A DNA stretch of 64,000 nucleotides from Butyrivibrio sp. MB2005. GTDB lineage: Bacteria; Bacillota; Clostridia; Lachnospirales; Lachnospiraceae. Of this stretch, positions 34,583-44,776 are shown piece after piece (positions within the stretch are counted from its first letter, which is position 1; each line of letters starts with the position of its first letter). Location of the stretch: NCBI RefSeq assembly GCF_000424285.1, contig NZ_KE384157.1, forward strand, positions 62,001 through 126,000, in the 5' to 3' direction. A model generated the notes under the pieces. That model did not search any database. It had not been told where the DNA came from and saw nothing but the letters and a program-made list of their open reading frames with translations. Both the position numbers and the translations under genes were made by a program.

Positions 34583-35224
34583 TTATTTGCCATCTTCTGA
34601 GATTGCATTCTCAATCTCGTCGATAACAGAATCCCCGGAACCGGGCTCTACTATCTTAACAAATTCGCAGCGAACCGTTACACGGCTAGCACCGCCAATG
34701 GTACAGGTAAATAGTGTGAAATCCCACTCACCTTCGTCCATTTTGTCTACTTCGTAGGTTCCGATTGTCTCAGTGTAGGTAACTTCGTAGTAATACTCTC
34801 TGCCATCAATGTCAGTCACAATGACTGTGTCACCACTGTTTAACTGATTAAGCTTACCAAAATGTCTCTGGTAATTGTGGCCTGCAACTATAAGGTCATT
34901 GGTATAAACAGACCCTTTATATCTACAGGGTGAAGTCCTTGCATTCTCAGATGACCACTCACTTTGGATTGGAAGTCTGATATCAATTGCAGGTATCGTT
35001 ATGATACCGATAAAGGACTGTCCGTTAACATCCACAGCTTTCATCTCTCCGGTAGGAGGCATCTCCGTGGGAACATTCGTTATCTGCGCATCAACGCCCT
35101 CAAGAAGAGTCGCTGCACTTACACCGGCTGAAACATCTTCATCCCGGTTATATGCGAATATATAAAAAGCAAGCGCAAAGCATACGATGCCAAGCAATAT
35201 GGAAACCTTACCTCTGGTAATCAT
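34583..35224 (-). CDS. Sortase (small, class uncertain; probable housekeeping or pilus anchor)
   Basis: A 213-residue sortase with one N-terminal membrane segment (6-26). The catalytic residues are visible: H116 (VAGHNYQRHF), C174 (LFTCTIGG) and R181 (GASRVTVRC). The TLxTC motif is replaced by LFTC. It lacks the C-terminal membrane segment of class C enzymes, so it is more likely to attach finished pili to the cell wall than to polymerise them. It lies 125 bp after the LPQTG pilin gene and is the last gene of the pilus cluster. Confidence 0.88.
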   Translation of the reverse strand: MITRGKVSILLGIVCFALAFYIFAYNRDEDVSAGVSAATLLEGVDAQITNVPTEMPPTGEMKAVDVNGQSFIGIITIPAIDIRLPIQSEWSSENARTSPCRYKGSVYTNDLIVAGHNYQRHFGKLNQLNSGDTVIVTDIDGREYYYEVTYTETIGTYEVDKMDEGEWDFTLFTCTIGGASRVTVRCEFVKIVEPGSGDSVIDEIENAISEDGK

Positions 35225-35348
35225 TAAGACCGCCTTCCCGGGTAAACTTCAACCCGAAATAATTCAATACAGGTCCCCCAAAAACTCTATCCCCTCTTCT
35301 CATCACAACACGTTAAATTCTATACACTTCAAATAAGAGCCTGATAAC

Positions 35349-36551
35349 TTATCTCTCTTTTCTTCTCTTCTCACTTCTTATTCCGTGGATTACAAGTATC
35401 AGTCCAAGAATAGCAAGTACCGGTATCGGCCACCAAAGCTGACCTGTCTGAGGAAGTCTTCTTGCACCAAGAACCGCAGGAAGCTCTCCAAGGAACTCTC
35501 TTACTGCTCCAAGAACTGAAGGAGTCTCACCGCTCCTGTTTGTGCCTTCTACCTGACCGCTTTCGGAATTACCGCCGCCACCGCTCTCAATCTCATCCTT
35601 ATGTCCGTCGACGTGTTCACCTTCCTCGTCTCCACCGCCACCTTCTTCATCTTTTTTGGTGTTAACAATTACAAAGCTTGTCTCATTCTGTGAATAGGAT
35701 ACTGAATAATTCTTCTCGTCAACTTCCTCTTCTACAGTGAACTTGTGACCCTTCTCACATTTCCATTCATACTGCCAGTTGTTACTATTATCAAGAGTTA
35801 CTGTCTCATACAACTCGCCGTCACGATAAATCTTTACTTTGATTGACTTAGGTCTCTTCATAACTGATCCCGCGTCAACCCACTGCTTGTAAACCTTAAA
35901 TTCCTCAGGATCACTTTCCAGCTTACTTGCTTCACGCTTAGGAATTACAACAACGTCATAAGAAGCATTCTGCCAGGTGCCGTCCCAATCATTGCTTCCC
36001 TTCTCATCCAGCATAACAGGACCGGGAACAGCTGCAAGAACATCGTAATATACATAACGGACACCATCTATCTCTACAGGATCACTGTATCCATAATAAA
36101 GACCTGTATCAACAGTACCAACCTTAGCAAAGCCGTCATCTGATGAAGTAGCTTCTGCATAAGGTGTTACGTTGTTCTCCTTAACATACTTAAGAACCTT
36201 GTCTGTAATAACTTCCCACTGATCATGGGTTGAAATTGACGTCATGTCCTCGATTTCAAGTCCAAGAGTAGTAAAAGGCTCTTCTACAGTAAAACTGCCA
36301 AACTTATCTATGGAAGCAAGCTTAAATACATGCGCCTTAACGCCTGCCATCTTGCCGTAACCCTCATACTCATAATAAACGCTTAGGGTTCCCTTCTTAT
36401 CGGGATCAAGATATCCACCTGCGTTCTCAGTTGAAGTCTCTGACTCCACTTCGCTTTCAGCCTTTACCCCGGTAGGCAATAGCAACATAGCAACGGTACT
36501 GACAGCCGCAATGCTGCATAATATTTTCTTAAGCTTCTTTGTCGTTTTCAT
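35349..36551 (-). CDS. LPQTG-anchored minor pilin with Cna-B domain
   Basis: A 400-residue protein: signal peptide (about 1-31), an N-terminal pilin-like domain (KGTLSVYYEYEGYGKMAGV ... VFKLASIDKFGSF), a Cna B-type domain (about 215-300, FKVYKQWVD ... VKIYRDGELYETVTLD) and a Gly/Glu-rich linker. Two VLGxxR motifs, LPQTG (366-370), a membrane helix and a basic tail follow. Isopeptide-type Cna-B folds are common in Gram-positive pili. It sits 10 bp downstream of the class C sortase stop, so it is probably a basal or accessory pilin. GAGGT precedes the ATG. Confidence 0.85.
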   Translation of the reverse strand: MKTTKKLKKILCSIAAVSTVAMLLLPTGVKAESEVESETSTENAGGYLDPDKKGTLSVYYEYEGYGKMAGVKAHVFKLASIDKFGSFTVEEPFTTLGLEIEDMTSISTHDQWEVITDKVLKYVKENNVTPYAEATSSDDGFAKVGTVDTGLYYGYSDPVEIDGVRYVYYDVLAAVPGPVMLDEKGSNDWDGTWQNASYDVVVIPKREASKLESDPEEFKVYKQWVDAGSVMKRPKSIKVKIYRDGELYETVTLDNSNNWQYEWKCEKGHKFTVEEEVDEKNYSVSYSQNETSFVIVNTKKDEEGGGGDEEGEHVDGHKDEIESGGGGNSESGQVEGTNRSGETPSVLGAVREFLGELPAVLGARRLPQTGQLWWPIPVLAILGLILVIHGIRSEKRRKER

Positions 36552-36561
36552 ACTTAATACC

Positions 36562-37434
36562 TCAATTACTTCCCTTACTCTTCTTCCCCTTGGCCGGCTT
36601 CTTCCTAGGCTTGGAAGTGCTTACCATGAACCAAATAAACAGAATCAGTATCATCGGCGCTGCTATAAAAGGCGCAACCACAAGATAATTATATCTTGTT
36701 GCATCAGCAGGCACGATAAGCTTTGTTTCTTCGTTATAATCAACACGTCTGGCACGAACCAGAAGTCTGTGTGTATTAACACCATACGGAGTACAGGTAA
36801 CCAGCGTCACATAATCTTCTCCCGATGTAATTCCAAGTCCTCCGGTCTCCTCCGGCAAAACTATATTGATCTGGTCAACTTCGTATGCAAATGTCTGATC
36901 CATTATATGTAATAAAAATGTATCCCCGACTATCATCTGATCGAGGTCGGAAAACAACTTAGAAGACGGTAGTCCTCTGTGTCCCGATAAAACGGCATGT
37001 GAATTCGTGGTACCTACAGGAAGCGATGTTCCCGGCAGATGACCTATACCAACCTGTAAAACTGTCTCATCGACACCGTGGTATATAGGCAAATCCACTC
37101 CGATGTTTTCAATCTCAATATGTCCCATGATGCCTGTCCCTGTAGGATCAAGCACTTCATAGTATTCCTTCATCTCTTCATCAGATAAGGCAAAATTTGA
37201 TCCCTTCTGATAAAGGTTCTCATTGTACTGATAAGCTGCCTGCCAGTATCGCTCATAATCTTCCTTCGACATATTGGCGAGGGCTTCATCATAGGTCGAA
37301 ATCGCTTTCGACTGACTCTTCGAATTAATGTAATTACTTGCTGACGGGTAGAAAAAAATAGCAAGCCCTGCAATGAAAATTGCCAGGAATATGAGGTTTG
37401 TTAAATTGTGAAACCACCTCTTCTTTTTCTTCAT
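36562..37434 (-). CDS. srtC: Class C sortase (pilin polymerase)
   Basis: A 290-residue class C sortase with N- and C-terminal membrane segments (12-30 and about 250-270). Catalytic residues are H152 (LSGHRGLPSSKLF), C214 (TLVTC-type LVTCTPYGVN) and R223 (THRLLVRARR). Such enzymes cut the LPXTG motif of a pilin and join it to the pilin-motif lysine of the next. Major pilin upstream and minor pilin downstream agree with this. The C-terminal tail is very basic (KPRKKPAKGKKSKGSN). Confidence 0.92.
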   Translation of the reverse strand: MKKKKRWFHNLTNLIFLAIFIAGLAIFFYPSASNYINSKSQSKAISTYDEALANMSKEDYERYWQAAYQYNENLYQKGSNFALSDEEMKEYYEVLDPTGTGIMGHIEIENIGVDLPIYHGVDETVLQVGIGHLPGTSLPVGTTNSHAVLSGHRGLPSSKLFSDLDQMIVGDTFLLHIMDQTFAYEVDQINIVLPEETGGLGITSGEDYVTLVTCTPYGVNTHRLLVRARRVDYNEETKLIVPADATRYNYLVVAPFIAAPMILILFIWFMVSTSKPRKKPAKGKKSKGSN

Positions 37435-37517
37435 CCGTTTCGTCCATATATCTTTCTAAATCAAAATACTAAGTCTAAATCTTATTCTAAATGCTTTAAT
37501 CGCTTTTACAAAATACC

Positions 37518-37541
37518 CGGGCAGGCAGATGAGCCTGCCCG
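37518..37541 (-). terminator. Hairpin between major pilin and sortase C genes
   Basis: CGGGCAGGC pairs perfectly with GCCTGCCCG around six bases, about 95 bp after the pilin stop. On the minus strand the T-tract is short (GGGTATTTT), so it may be a partial terminator that makes pilin more abundant than the downstream sortase. Confidence 0.65.
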
Positions 37542-37634
37542 AGAATAATTTTTGTTTCTATATATAGTCCTCAGAAACAAGATTCAATTCAAGTAATTAT
37601 GTTTTGTATTTGTTTTCTTCAAACTCTTTTAATA

Positions 37635-39248
37635 TTATTCTGCATCGCCTTTTCTGCGTACGATAAAGAATGCAACTCCGGCAACGATGAGAAGTCCACC
37701 AACGATGTAGAAGATTGTTGTACCGATTCCACCTGTTGAAGGAAGTGTAGCACCTGTTGTATTTACAATGGCAAGACCATCCTCAAGACCAAATGAACCG
37801 GTAGTATTCTCTTTAGAGATAAGATACTCACTTGTATAAGTAACTGTAGGTACCTGACCTACTTCTAATGCCTGAAGAGCCTTTGTATCAGTTGTACATA
37901 CAGGGCTGGCATCTACAGTAAAGTCAACATAATGAATGTTTGTGTCGCTTGTAGGTGTAAGAAGCTTGTATCCTTCAGGTGCTTTTGTCTCTGTAAGTCT
38001 GTATACGTCACGATCAAGACCTGAAATAATGATTCCAGCCTTGCCTACTTCAAGAGTTGTAGTAGTATTCTCGTCTCCTGTTGTAGCTACTCTGTATCCA
38101 TCATTTGTTGCAACAAAACTAATAAGTGTGTTCGGAGCTGATGTCTTTGCAAGTGTAAACTCAGCGCCTTCAAGTGGATCTTTCTTGTTGTTGATCTTTA
38201 CGATTTTTACAGGATAAGTATAAGTTCTTGTGAAATCCCAATCAGTATCTACATTATTACCATAAGTAATCTTTGAACGGTTGTCGTTACCACCATTAAA
38301 CGCACCTGAAGACTCACTACCCTTGATTACCGCATCTTTATTAAGTGTAGCTGAATATGTGATTTCATACGTTTTTCCGTCAGCTAATGCAGAAGTAACC
38401 TCATCTTTAAACTTGATAACAAATTTGTGTTCTGTATCTGTATTTGTTACTACAACGTCTTCAACTGCTTTATGTGATTTAGCTGCAACACCATCAACCA
38501 TGATAGCGTCTTCCGTGGGGGGAGTAAGAGATAGTGTCATTTCATCAGTGAAAGTAACTTTATGAACACCGCCCTTAGGAATGGTTACATAACTGCGGTA
38601 ATTAACTGTATCACCGATATTTGCATCACTTGTATCGCCCCATGCTGAGCCTTCGTTAACCTGCTTATGAGTTGAAGGTATATCATTCTTCTCATAAATC
38701 TGAGCATTAGGAAGTGTTGTGTTGATTGAAACTGCAACACCAAGAGATGAGTCTACAACATAGTAACCATAAGCAAGTCCTGTTATTGTAATATCTAGTG
38801 TTCCGTCTGCTTTTTCATTACTTCCATCGGGAGCAATACTATTTGCCTTAGCATAAGCTACCGCTGCTTCACCAAGTTTCTTAGCTGCTTCCTGAGCTGC
38901 TTGTGTAGGATTACCCTTCTCATCTGCTTCTGTAATTGTACCGGAAACAACATCATTTACGATAGTGAATGATGAATCAGAAAAATTCTTGAATTTATCT
39001 GAAAGTTTGTATATACCACCAGCTGCCATGTTCTCTTTATTCACGGGTACATAGTCAAAAACACGCCATGCATGATAAACCTGCTTAGATACGTCCACAT
39101 CCTTAGCAGTTCCATCAGCATTTTTCTGTGCTTCGATAGTAATGGTTCCGTTTGCTGCAGGAGTTTCATCTGCAAACGCTGTCATGCTGGAACCCATAAT
39201 AAGAGTTGCAGCAAGAATTCCTGTTAATAGTTTCTTAAATCCTTTCAT
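37635..39248 (-). CDS. Major pilin, LPSTG-anchored (SpaH/EbpB-like)
   Basis: A 537-residue pilin: signal peptide (1-26, cleavage after TAFA), N-terminal D1 domain, middle domain and a C-terminal Cna-B-like domain (about 345-430) with the E-box YRLTETKAPEGYK (E420). LPSTG is at 502-506, then a membrane helix and RRKGDAE. The pilin motif, usually VYPKN, seems to be IYEKND with lysine K187 as the likely linking residue. These features are those of SpaH/EbpB-family shaft pilins. The gene has GAGAGGG upstream and is preceded by a 160-bp leader with several hairpins. Confidence 0.9.
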   Translation of the reverse strand: MKGFKKLLTGILAATLIMGSSMTAFADETPAANGTITIEAQKNADGTAKDVDVSKQVYHAWRVFDYVPVNKENMAAGGIYKLSDKFKNFSDSSFTIVNDVVSGTITEADEKGNPTQAAQEAAKKLGEAAVAYAKANSIAPDGSNEKADGTLDITITGLAYGYYVVDSSLGVAVSINTTLPNAQIYEKNDIPSTHKQVNEGSAWGDTSDANIGDTVNYRSYVTIPKGGVHKVTFTDEMTLSLTPPTEDAIMVDGVAAKSHKAVEDVVVTNTDTEHKFVIKFKDEVTSALADGKTYEITYSATLNKDAVIKGSESSGAFNGGNDNRSKITYGNNVDTDWDFTRTYTYPVKIVKINNKKDPLEGAEFTLAKTSAPNTLISFVATNDGYRVATTGDENTTTTLEVGKAGIIISGLDRDVYRLTETKAPEGYKLLTPTSDTNIHYVDFTVDASPVCTTDTKALQALEVGQVPTVTYTSEYLISKENTTGSFGLEDGLAIVNTTGATLPSTGGIGTTIFYIVGGLLIVAGVAFFIVRRKGDAE

Positions 39249-39289
39249 TTATCCCTCTCTCCTTTTCGATTGAATCTTGTCTGTTCTAG

Positions 39290-39392
39290 ACGTTTAGAGT
39301 TTCTTTATAAGTGCAAATGAGCACTTTGTTTTATATGCCTTTCGGCATCAAAAACCTTTTGGTTTTGTGGGGATAATTACTATCCCCACAGT
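39290..39392 (-). promoter_or_regulatory. Hairpin-rich leader of the major pilin gene
   Basis: Between the giant adhesin stop and the pilin start, the minus strand can form TGTGGGGATA/TATCCCCACA (39366-39390), AAAACC-AA-AAGGTTTT, ATGCC-GAAA-GGCAT and AAGTGC-TCATTT-GCACTT. The first is a terminator-like hairpin for the upstream adhesin. The others could be transcript-stabilising or processing structures. No known riboswitch class fits. Confidence 0.45.
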
Positions 39393-39410
39393 ATCGTGTT
39401 GTTAAAAATG

Positions 39411-42400
39411 TTATTCTTCTTCGCGTTTTCTGCGATTTACTAATCCACTACCGATGACTGCTGTACCAAGCATTACTAGTCCGCCTACTGTGAATGGCAT
39501 CGTCCCTGTGGAACCGGTGGATGGAAGCGTGTAACTCTGCATTTGATTTCTTTTGTTTTTAATATGCAGAGTTCCGTCATTTGTCATTTCCAACGTGATT
39601 TCCGGATCGTAATACAGGTTCTTTATTTCTCTCTCGATGTAATACTTGCACTCATAAATGATGCCATCGATATTGACATATTTCTTCAGTCCGGTTATTT
39701 CATGATTCCAGGTTGTAACCTTATCACCTGTCATAGTAATCTTCATTTCGAACTGACTGTCATCTGACTGAGTAGTTCCACCGGACTGTGAACTACCTGT
39801 ATTAGTAGGCTCTTCAAGTACATAATCAAGCATTACATCATTTTGCGAGCTATTACATCCACTTACCATAATAGTTATGTCAGAGTTTATGTTTTCAATT
39901 GTGTAATAAATAGTCTGTTTACTATATGATTCTTTAAATTTATCCGTAAGATCTATGCTTGCACCGTTAATCTCAAGCCCCGGAATTTCTTTATAACCAT
40001 TAGGTCCCGGTTGTCTTATTCCGCCAAGCTTAAATGTTAGCTTCGATCCTGTCTCGACTGCAGGAAGGCCAATAAATTCCTGTATGTGATTATTGCGGTC
40101 TTTCCTCAGTATCTTAACCTTATGATAAGTTTGAACAGAACCTGCATCCACAGGAATCAGCTTTCTCTTTACAATAAGCTCAATGGATTGAGGCATATTC
40201 GTAAGGTCGCCTTCCCATTTCTTCTCGATGTTAACTGAAGTATTATTCTTTGTATTTCGGATAAATACTACAGATCCTTCAGCATATTCGACACCGCCTT
40301 TTCTAGCAAAATCATCAGGTTTTAATGCAGTTCCCTTGTCTTTTATCAGGAAGTATGTGTCCTTGTTCTCTGCCATGTATCCATCCGGCTCGCCAACTTC
40401 CTTAAGCATATATGCCACATTCGGGGTAAGATTGCTTACGCTGATTTTGCCATCTTCACCGGTTACATAATCGAAATCTTTATCAGACACTGCGCTGTAA
40501 TCTGCTGTTCCATCACCTGATTTAACAGTATATTTATAGAGCTTGAACTTTGCACCTGCCAGTTTCCTAGAAGTATTCTCAGCAGCTACCTTAAACATCT
40601 CTATTTCAGCTGTAAGATGTGCGCTGTCTTCCTGAATCTTAAAGTTTTCTTCTTTATGACTTGCAGCATTTTCAGAAGATACACCCTTAAGCACAGCACT
40701 GTTATCAAGATGAATCTGAACACCCTTAGATCCTGTAAATCTGTAGATATACACTACCTTTAGATGTTTTTCATCAGGTATCTTCATCTCTATTACAGAA
40801 TAATGATTCACCTTATAGTTCTGGGTTGAGTACTCATAATCAGAGTAATAATCATCGATTATGTACGAATACTCATCCGTAGACAGCTCTGTCTGACTGT
40901 TATCCTCTCCTATCTCATATACCTTCACGGAATCAAGTAGCAGATTTACCTGAAACTGATTTTGTGAATATGAGTGGAGCGTATCTCGTAATGTCAGGAC
41001 ATCTCCATTTTGAAGCAGATCTTCTGCATGTTCATTTATATCCACCTCATACTGATATCCATCAGTGATATCTGTGTCCACTGAAGTAGGATGTCCTGTC
41101 TTATCAATAACCTCTTCAACCTTATTTATGGTCTGAGCCTGCGAATCGGTAGCAATCGAACTATTTAAAAGAGAGCTTATTTTTACCGTATTATCAAATG
41201 TTTCCGTAGACTTCGCATCAGTAAATACTCTGTCATTAATCTTAGCTCTTATTCTTATATAAAAGGTCGTATCCTTTATCTGACTAACGCTAAGCAAATT
41301 TCTGGAATCACAATCTATAGTTACTGAATTTGGATAGTAGTCCGCAGAAAATTCAACATCCCTATTTTTAATTCTCACTGTTGCCTCATAACTTGACGAA
41401 AACCAACCGCTCTTAACCTCAAAGGGTTTCGAGTTATTAAAGCTGTCATTATCGGCAATTTCCAAACCATAAATTGTTTTACCATCTACATTGTATGTAG
41501 GTGAAAATGTCATGTTTTCAGGCAAGGTGTCAGTAACGTATAAATACTGGTAGTTATAGTTCTTAGGAACAGTTACCTTTATTCTCCAGGTAAGGATTCC
41601 GTTGCTAATTAAATCATCCTCATAATAGTTATGAGTAGTAGGACCTTCCGTACCATTACCATCCATCTTAACAACCAATGGATCCTGTCCGGTGCTGTCC
41701 TCACTTGAGAATTCATCTCGATATACATATCCTGCGTTCTTATATGTAACTGCAGCATTCGCATCATCTATATGAGCACTAGTAGTATAGGTTAATGTAT
41801 ATTCTTCCTTTAAGTCACGCTTTACTTTGAGTTCAAATCCTGTAGCCCCAGAGATAGCATTCCTCCCGGAACCAACTGTCCTTGAACCAGTAAATGTTAT
41901 CTCATAGTCACCAACAAACTTTCTAGAAAGCGCAGACTTTATTGCCCTTTGCTGAGAATCTGTTATGACCTGATTTTCATCTTTTATGGTATCTACATAC
42001 TTCCAATATTCACTATTATCTTTGCCTTCATTTCTTAAGATATTAGGCTTAAATGTGACTATCCAAGTAATCGTAGCGGTCGAACCCGATGTAGTGTATC
42101 CATCTGACTTCTTCTCAACAACGTCATATTTCTCAATAGGAACATTTGCATCTTTTTCGTTTTTATACTGTGGATCCGTAGCAAGCTTAATCTCCGCATG
42201 GTTCTTAAGGCCGTTGTATTCCACATCAAGTACAGAATAATCTCTTGTATATGTGATTACGTACTTGTCAGTATCACCTGAACTAAATCTCTTGCCATAG
42301 GTTCCATCGCTTTGAAGTTCCAGCTTAAAGGTTCCTCTTCCGGTCTCATTACCTGCCGCATCATACTTTATGTATGACATCTCTTCTTTTTCAGGAGTCT

Positions 42401-44678
42401 TAATGATTTCCCAGCCATTAGCACCCCTGGATATCTTTTCATCTGATAAAATATATCCGCCAAGGTCCTGATGATTCTCATTAAGAGTTATGGTCCAAGT
42501 TACCGTTTTGTTCGTAGTATCAGCTGTACCTGACTTGTCTATTTTAGGTATGCTGTCAAATTCATGAGTAACTGTAAACGGCTGTGTCTCAACATTTTCA
42601 ACTTCTATTGAAGCTTTATTGGCAAGAACTGACTTAATTGAAGTTCTTATCTTATCGGGCACTGTATATGAGTAAACCATCTCATAATATTCACCCTTGT
42701 TAAGAGCCGGTAAGTTGTTTATTGTAAATTCTTTACCATTCTTTACAGGCGCATAACCGTTAATTGTCTCACTTGCTCCGGATTCATTTTTCTTTACAAG
42801 ACTAAATTCTGTAAGTGAGCTGTCATCAAAATTCAGATTTTCTGAAAGTTCTGAATCTTCACTTTGATTCGGCTTAAGGACTTTTATCTCATCCTTGAAA
42901 TTGATCGGTCCACCGGTTCCGTTTTCTCCTGTGCTTATTCTTACTACGTAAGATATCTTTCCAGTAGCAGGATCATATCTGTTTTCCTGCTTATAAACAT
43001 TTGCGGTGTAGCTTACTTTATTAAGTATCCTTACCGTAACCTTTATATTTTCATTAAATGTATATTCTTTTGTATCTTCTTCTTTTTCGCTCGATGAATT
43101 GGCCTGTGTAATAAAATCAAATTCACCCTTTAACAAAGTACCAGTCTTATTCTTGGCAATATATTCATCATTCGGATAGAAAGTAACTTTGCCGTCTTCC
43201 GCGATAGTATATGTACCGATGGTATTTCCTTCAGAATCCTTTATCGGTCTGTCAATCTCAGGTTCAACATTGTCGAAGCCTGCCTTACCAAGATCATAGG
43301 TTATGGTCTTGTTACCATCATTAAGAGTATTTTCCGGCACGTGGAACTTCAACAAGAAATAAAGCTTCTGTCCTTTATTTACAACATCGTTGGGTGGTGC
43401 TACTTTCTCAAGTTCATCAACAGGCTTAAGTAAATACTGTCCATCATCGTACCATTTATACTCTGCCTTATATACATCAGCGCTATCAACAACCATGTTG
43501 GTTACTGTAGCAGTAAGTCTGAGTTGGCCGGGTATCATCTGTTGACTATCATTTTCAGAGGCCGCGTGAGCTACTATCGAAAATCCTCCGATAAATGCCT
43601 GAAAAAAACCGCTTACTCCTGATAAAGCTGCAGAATCATTTGCTGCATCATTTACTGCATCGGCACTCTCATTAGTGTCTGCATTGTCATTAGTATCAGT
43701 ACTTTCAGACTCTGTAACTTCCTTGATGTATTCTTCGTTATACTCTACAGTTATCTGGTTATCTTCTTTTACTTCGTAATTACCATTGCCATCTTCGAGC
43801 TCTGACTTCTGTTCATCAGCTGTTCCATACATTTTAGGAAGATCATAATGGATGTCTTCGCTGGCTGCTGCCTGTGCCGGTAATACGTAATTGATTGTTA
43901 TTCTAAGCTGATCGCCCTCTACGATGTCTTCCTTATCAATTACTTCCCACTCACCATCTTCATTAAGTCTCTCGATGATAGTCTCTGTTACATACTCTGC
44001 AAGATCAACAGATTCAGGAATCTCAGTTGTAATATCGGAAGCTTTTTTTTCGGATTCTTTAACCTCAGCATCTGAAGATAAAGTATCCGCAGCATCTGAA
44101 ATGCCATCCTGAGCTGCATCTGATGCACCGATTTCGGAATCATCGGAAGTACCTTCCTGCGCAACATCGCCATTATCGGATGTTTCTTCACCTGCTGCCT
44201 CAGAAGCATCAGCACTTTCACTGCCCTCTGCAGCTGCTGCATCTTCGCTTGTTGTAGTTGCATCGGCGCTTTCACTGCCCTCTGCAGCTACTGCATCTGA
44301 AGCTGCCTCTGAGCTATCAGCTGCTGTGGCATCTTCATTATCTGATGCTTCGCCGGCATTGTCAGTATTCTCAGCATCTGCATTCTCGCTGCTATCAGCT
44401 TCAGTATCTGATGCAGGTAACTCTTCCTCCGGGATAGGCTCCCAAAAGCTTGAGCCGGTATCAGCTTTTGTATCTTCACCACCTGCGTTAGCTGTATCCA
44501 TGACTACACCGATACTCTCGGCGCCCTCCTCAGTCATAGCTGTTGCAGGCTTATTGAGAATGTACATTGATAATGTTCCTGTGAGAAGTGCCACGCATAA
44601 CATTACGGACAACCACTTCTTTCTGGTATCATGCCTTCTCAAGTATTTGTCAGCTTTAATATTGTTTTTACCCCACAT
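39411..44678 (-). CDS. Giant LPSTG-anchored adhesin / pilus tip protein (1755 residues)
   Basis: An N-terminal basic stretch and membrane segment (about 24-42) lead into an acidic Ala/Ser/Glu/Asp repeat region (about 60-210). A long series of beta-sandwich modules follows, made of DUF11/Cna-type repeats with phrases such as VDTSVDTDIT..., YTVPDKIRTS and a Cna-B E-box (LKEVGEPDGYMAENKDTYF near 1420). The protein ends with LPSTG (1718-1722), a membrane helix and NRRKREEE. It is the upstream partner of the major pilin and probably the tip adhesin. It is clearly paralogous to the 1935-residue protein (IIERLNEDGEWEVIDKEDI matches VIERENADGTWEVIDEKEI). Confidence 0.85.
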   Translation of the reverse strand: MWGKNNIKADKYLRRHDTRKKWLSVMLCVALLTGTLSMYILNKPATAMTEEGAESIGVVMDTANAGGEDTKADTGSSFWEPIPEEELPASDTEADSSENADAENTDNAGEASDNEDATAADSSEAASDAVAAEGSESADATTTSEDAAAAEGSESADASEAAGEETSDNGDVAQEGTSDDSEIGASDAAQDGISDAADTLSSDAEVKESEKKASDITTEIPESVDLAEYVTETIIERLNEDGEWEVIDKEDIVEGDQLRITINYVLPAQAAASEDIHYDLPKMYGTADEQKSELEDGNGNYEVKEDNQITVEYNEEYIKEVTESESTDTNDNADTNESADAVNDAANDSAALSGVSGFFQAFIGGFSIVAHAASENDSQQMIPGQLRLTATVTNMVVDSADVYKAEYKWYDDGQYLLKPVDELEKVAPPNDVVNKGQKLYFLLKFHVPENTLNDGNKTITYDLGKAGFDNVEPEIDRPIKDSEGNTIGTYTIAEDGKVTFYPNDEYIAKNKTGTLLKGEFDFITQANSSSEKEEDTKEYTFNENIKVTVRILNKVSYTANVYKQENRYDPATGKISYVVRISTGENGTGGPINFKDEIKVLKPNQSEDSELSENLNFDDSSLTEFSLVKKNESGASETINGYAPVKNGKEFTINNLPALNKGEYYEMVYSYTVPDKIRTSIKSVLANKASIEVENVETQPFTVTHEFDSIPKIDKSGTADTTNKTVTWTITLNENHQDLGGYILSDEKISRGANGWEIIKTPEKEEMSYIKYDAAGNETGRGTFKLELQSDGTYGKRFSSGDTDKYVITYTRDYSVLDVEYNGLKNHAEIKLATDPQYKNEKDANVPIEKYDVVEKKSDGYTTSGSTATITWIVTFKPNILRNEGKDNSEYWKYVDTIKDENQVITDSQQRAIKSALSRKFVGDYEITFTGSRTVGSGRNAISGATGFELKVKRDLKEEYTLTYTTSAHIDDANAAVTYKNAGYVYRDEFSSEDSTGQDPLVVKMDGNGTEGPTTHNYYEDDLISNGILTWRIKVTVPKNYNYQYLYVTDTLPENMTFSPTYNVDGKTIYGLEIADNDSFNNSKPFEVKSGWFSSSYEATVRIKNRDVEFSADYYPNSVTIDCDSRNLLSVSQIKDTTFYIRIRAKINDRVFTDAKSTETFDNTVKISSLLNSSIATDSQAQTINKVEEVIDKTGHPTSVDTDITDGYQYEVDINEHAEDLLQNGDVLTLRDTLHSYSQNQFQVNLLLDSVKVYEIGEDNSQTELSTDEYSYIIDDYYSDYEYSTQNYKVNHYSVIEMKIPDEKHLKVVYIYRFTGSKGVQIHLDNSAVLKGVSSENAASHKEENFKIQEDSAHLTAEIEMFKVAAENTSRKLAGAKFKLYKYTVKSGDGTADYSAVSDKDFDYVTGEDGKISVSNLTPNVAYMLKEVGEPDGYMAENKDTYFLIKDKGTALKPDDFARKGGVEYAEGSVVFIRNTKNNTSVNIEKKWEGDLTNMPQSIELIVKRKLIPVDAGSVQTYHKVKILRKDRNNHIQEFIGLPAVETGSKLTFKLGGIRQPGPNGYKEIPGLEINGASIDLTDKFKESYSKQTIYYTIENINSDITIMVSGCNSSQNDVMLDYVLEEPTNTGSSQSGGTTQSDDSQFEMKITMTGDKVTTWNHEITGLKKYVNIDGIIYECKYYIEREIKNLYYDPEITLEMTNDGTLHIKNKRNQMQSYTLPSTGSTGTMPFTVGGLVMLGTAVIGSGLVNRRKREEE
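44050..44450 (-). repeat. Acidic Ala/Ser/Glu coding repeats of the 1755-residue adhesin
   Basis: GSESADA, EAASDA and TSEDAAAAEGSE-like units repeat irregularly; the 14-bp DNA piece CACTGCCCTCTGCA occurs more than once. It is a stalk-like region without spacers, so not a CRISPR array. Confidence 0.75.
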
Positions 44679-44776
44679 TACTTCATACCACCCATAAATC
44701 TTTTAAACATAACAGTTACACACTACTCTTCTAAATTATTCTTCTTAATCTTTTTCTTACTCTGTCTTATCTGAAA

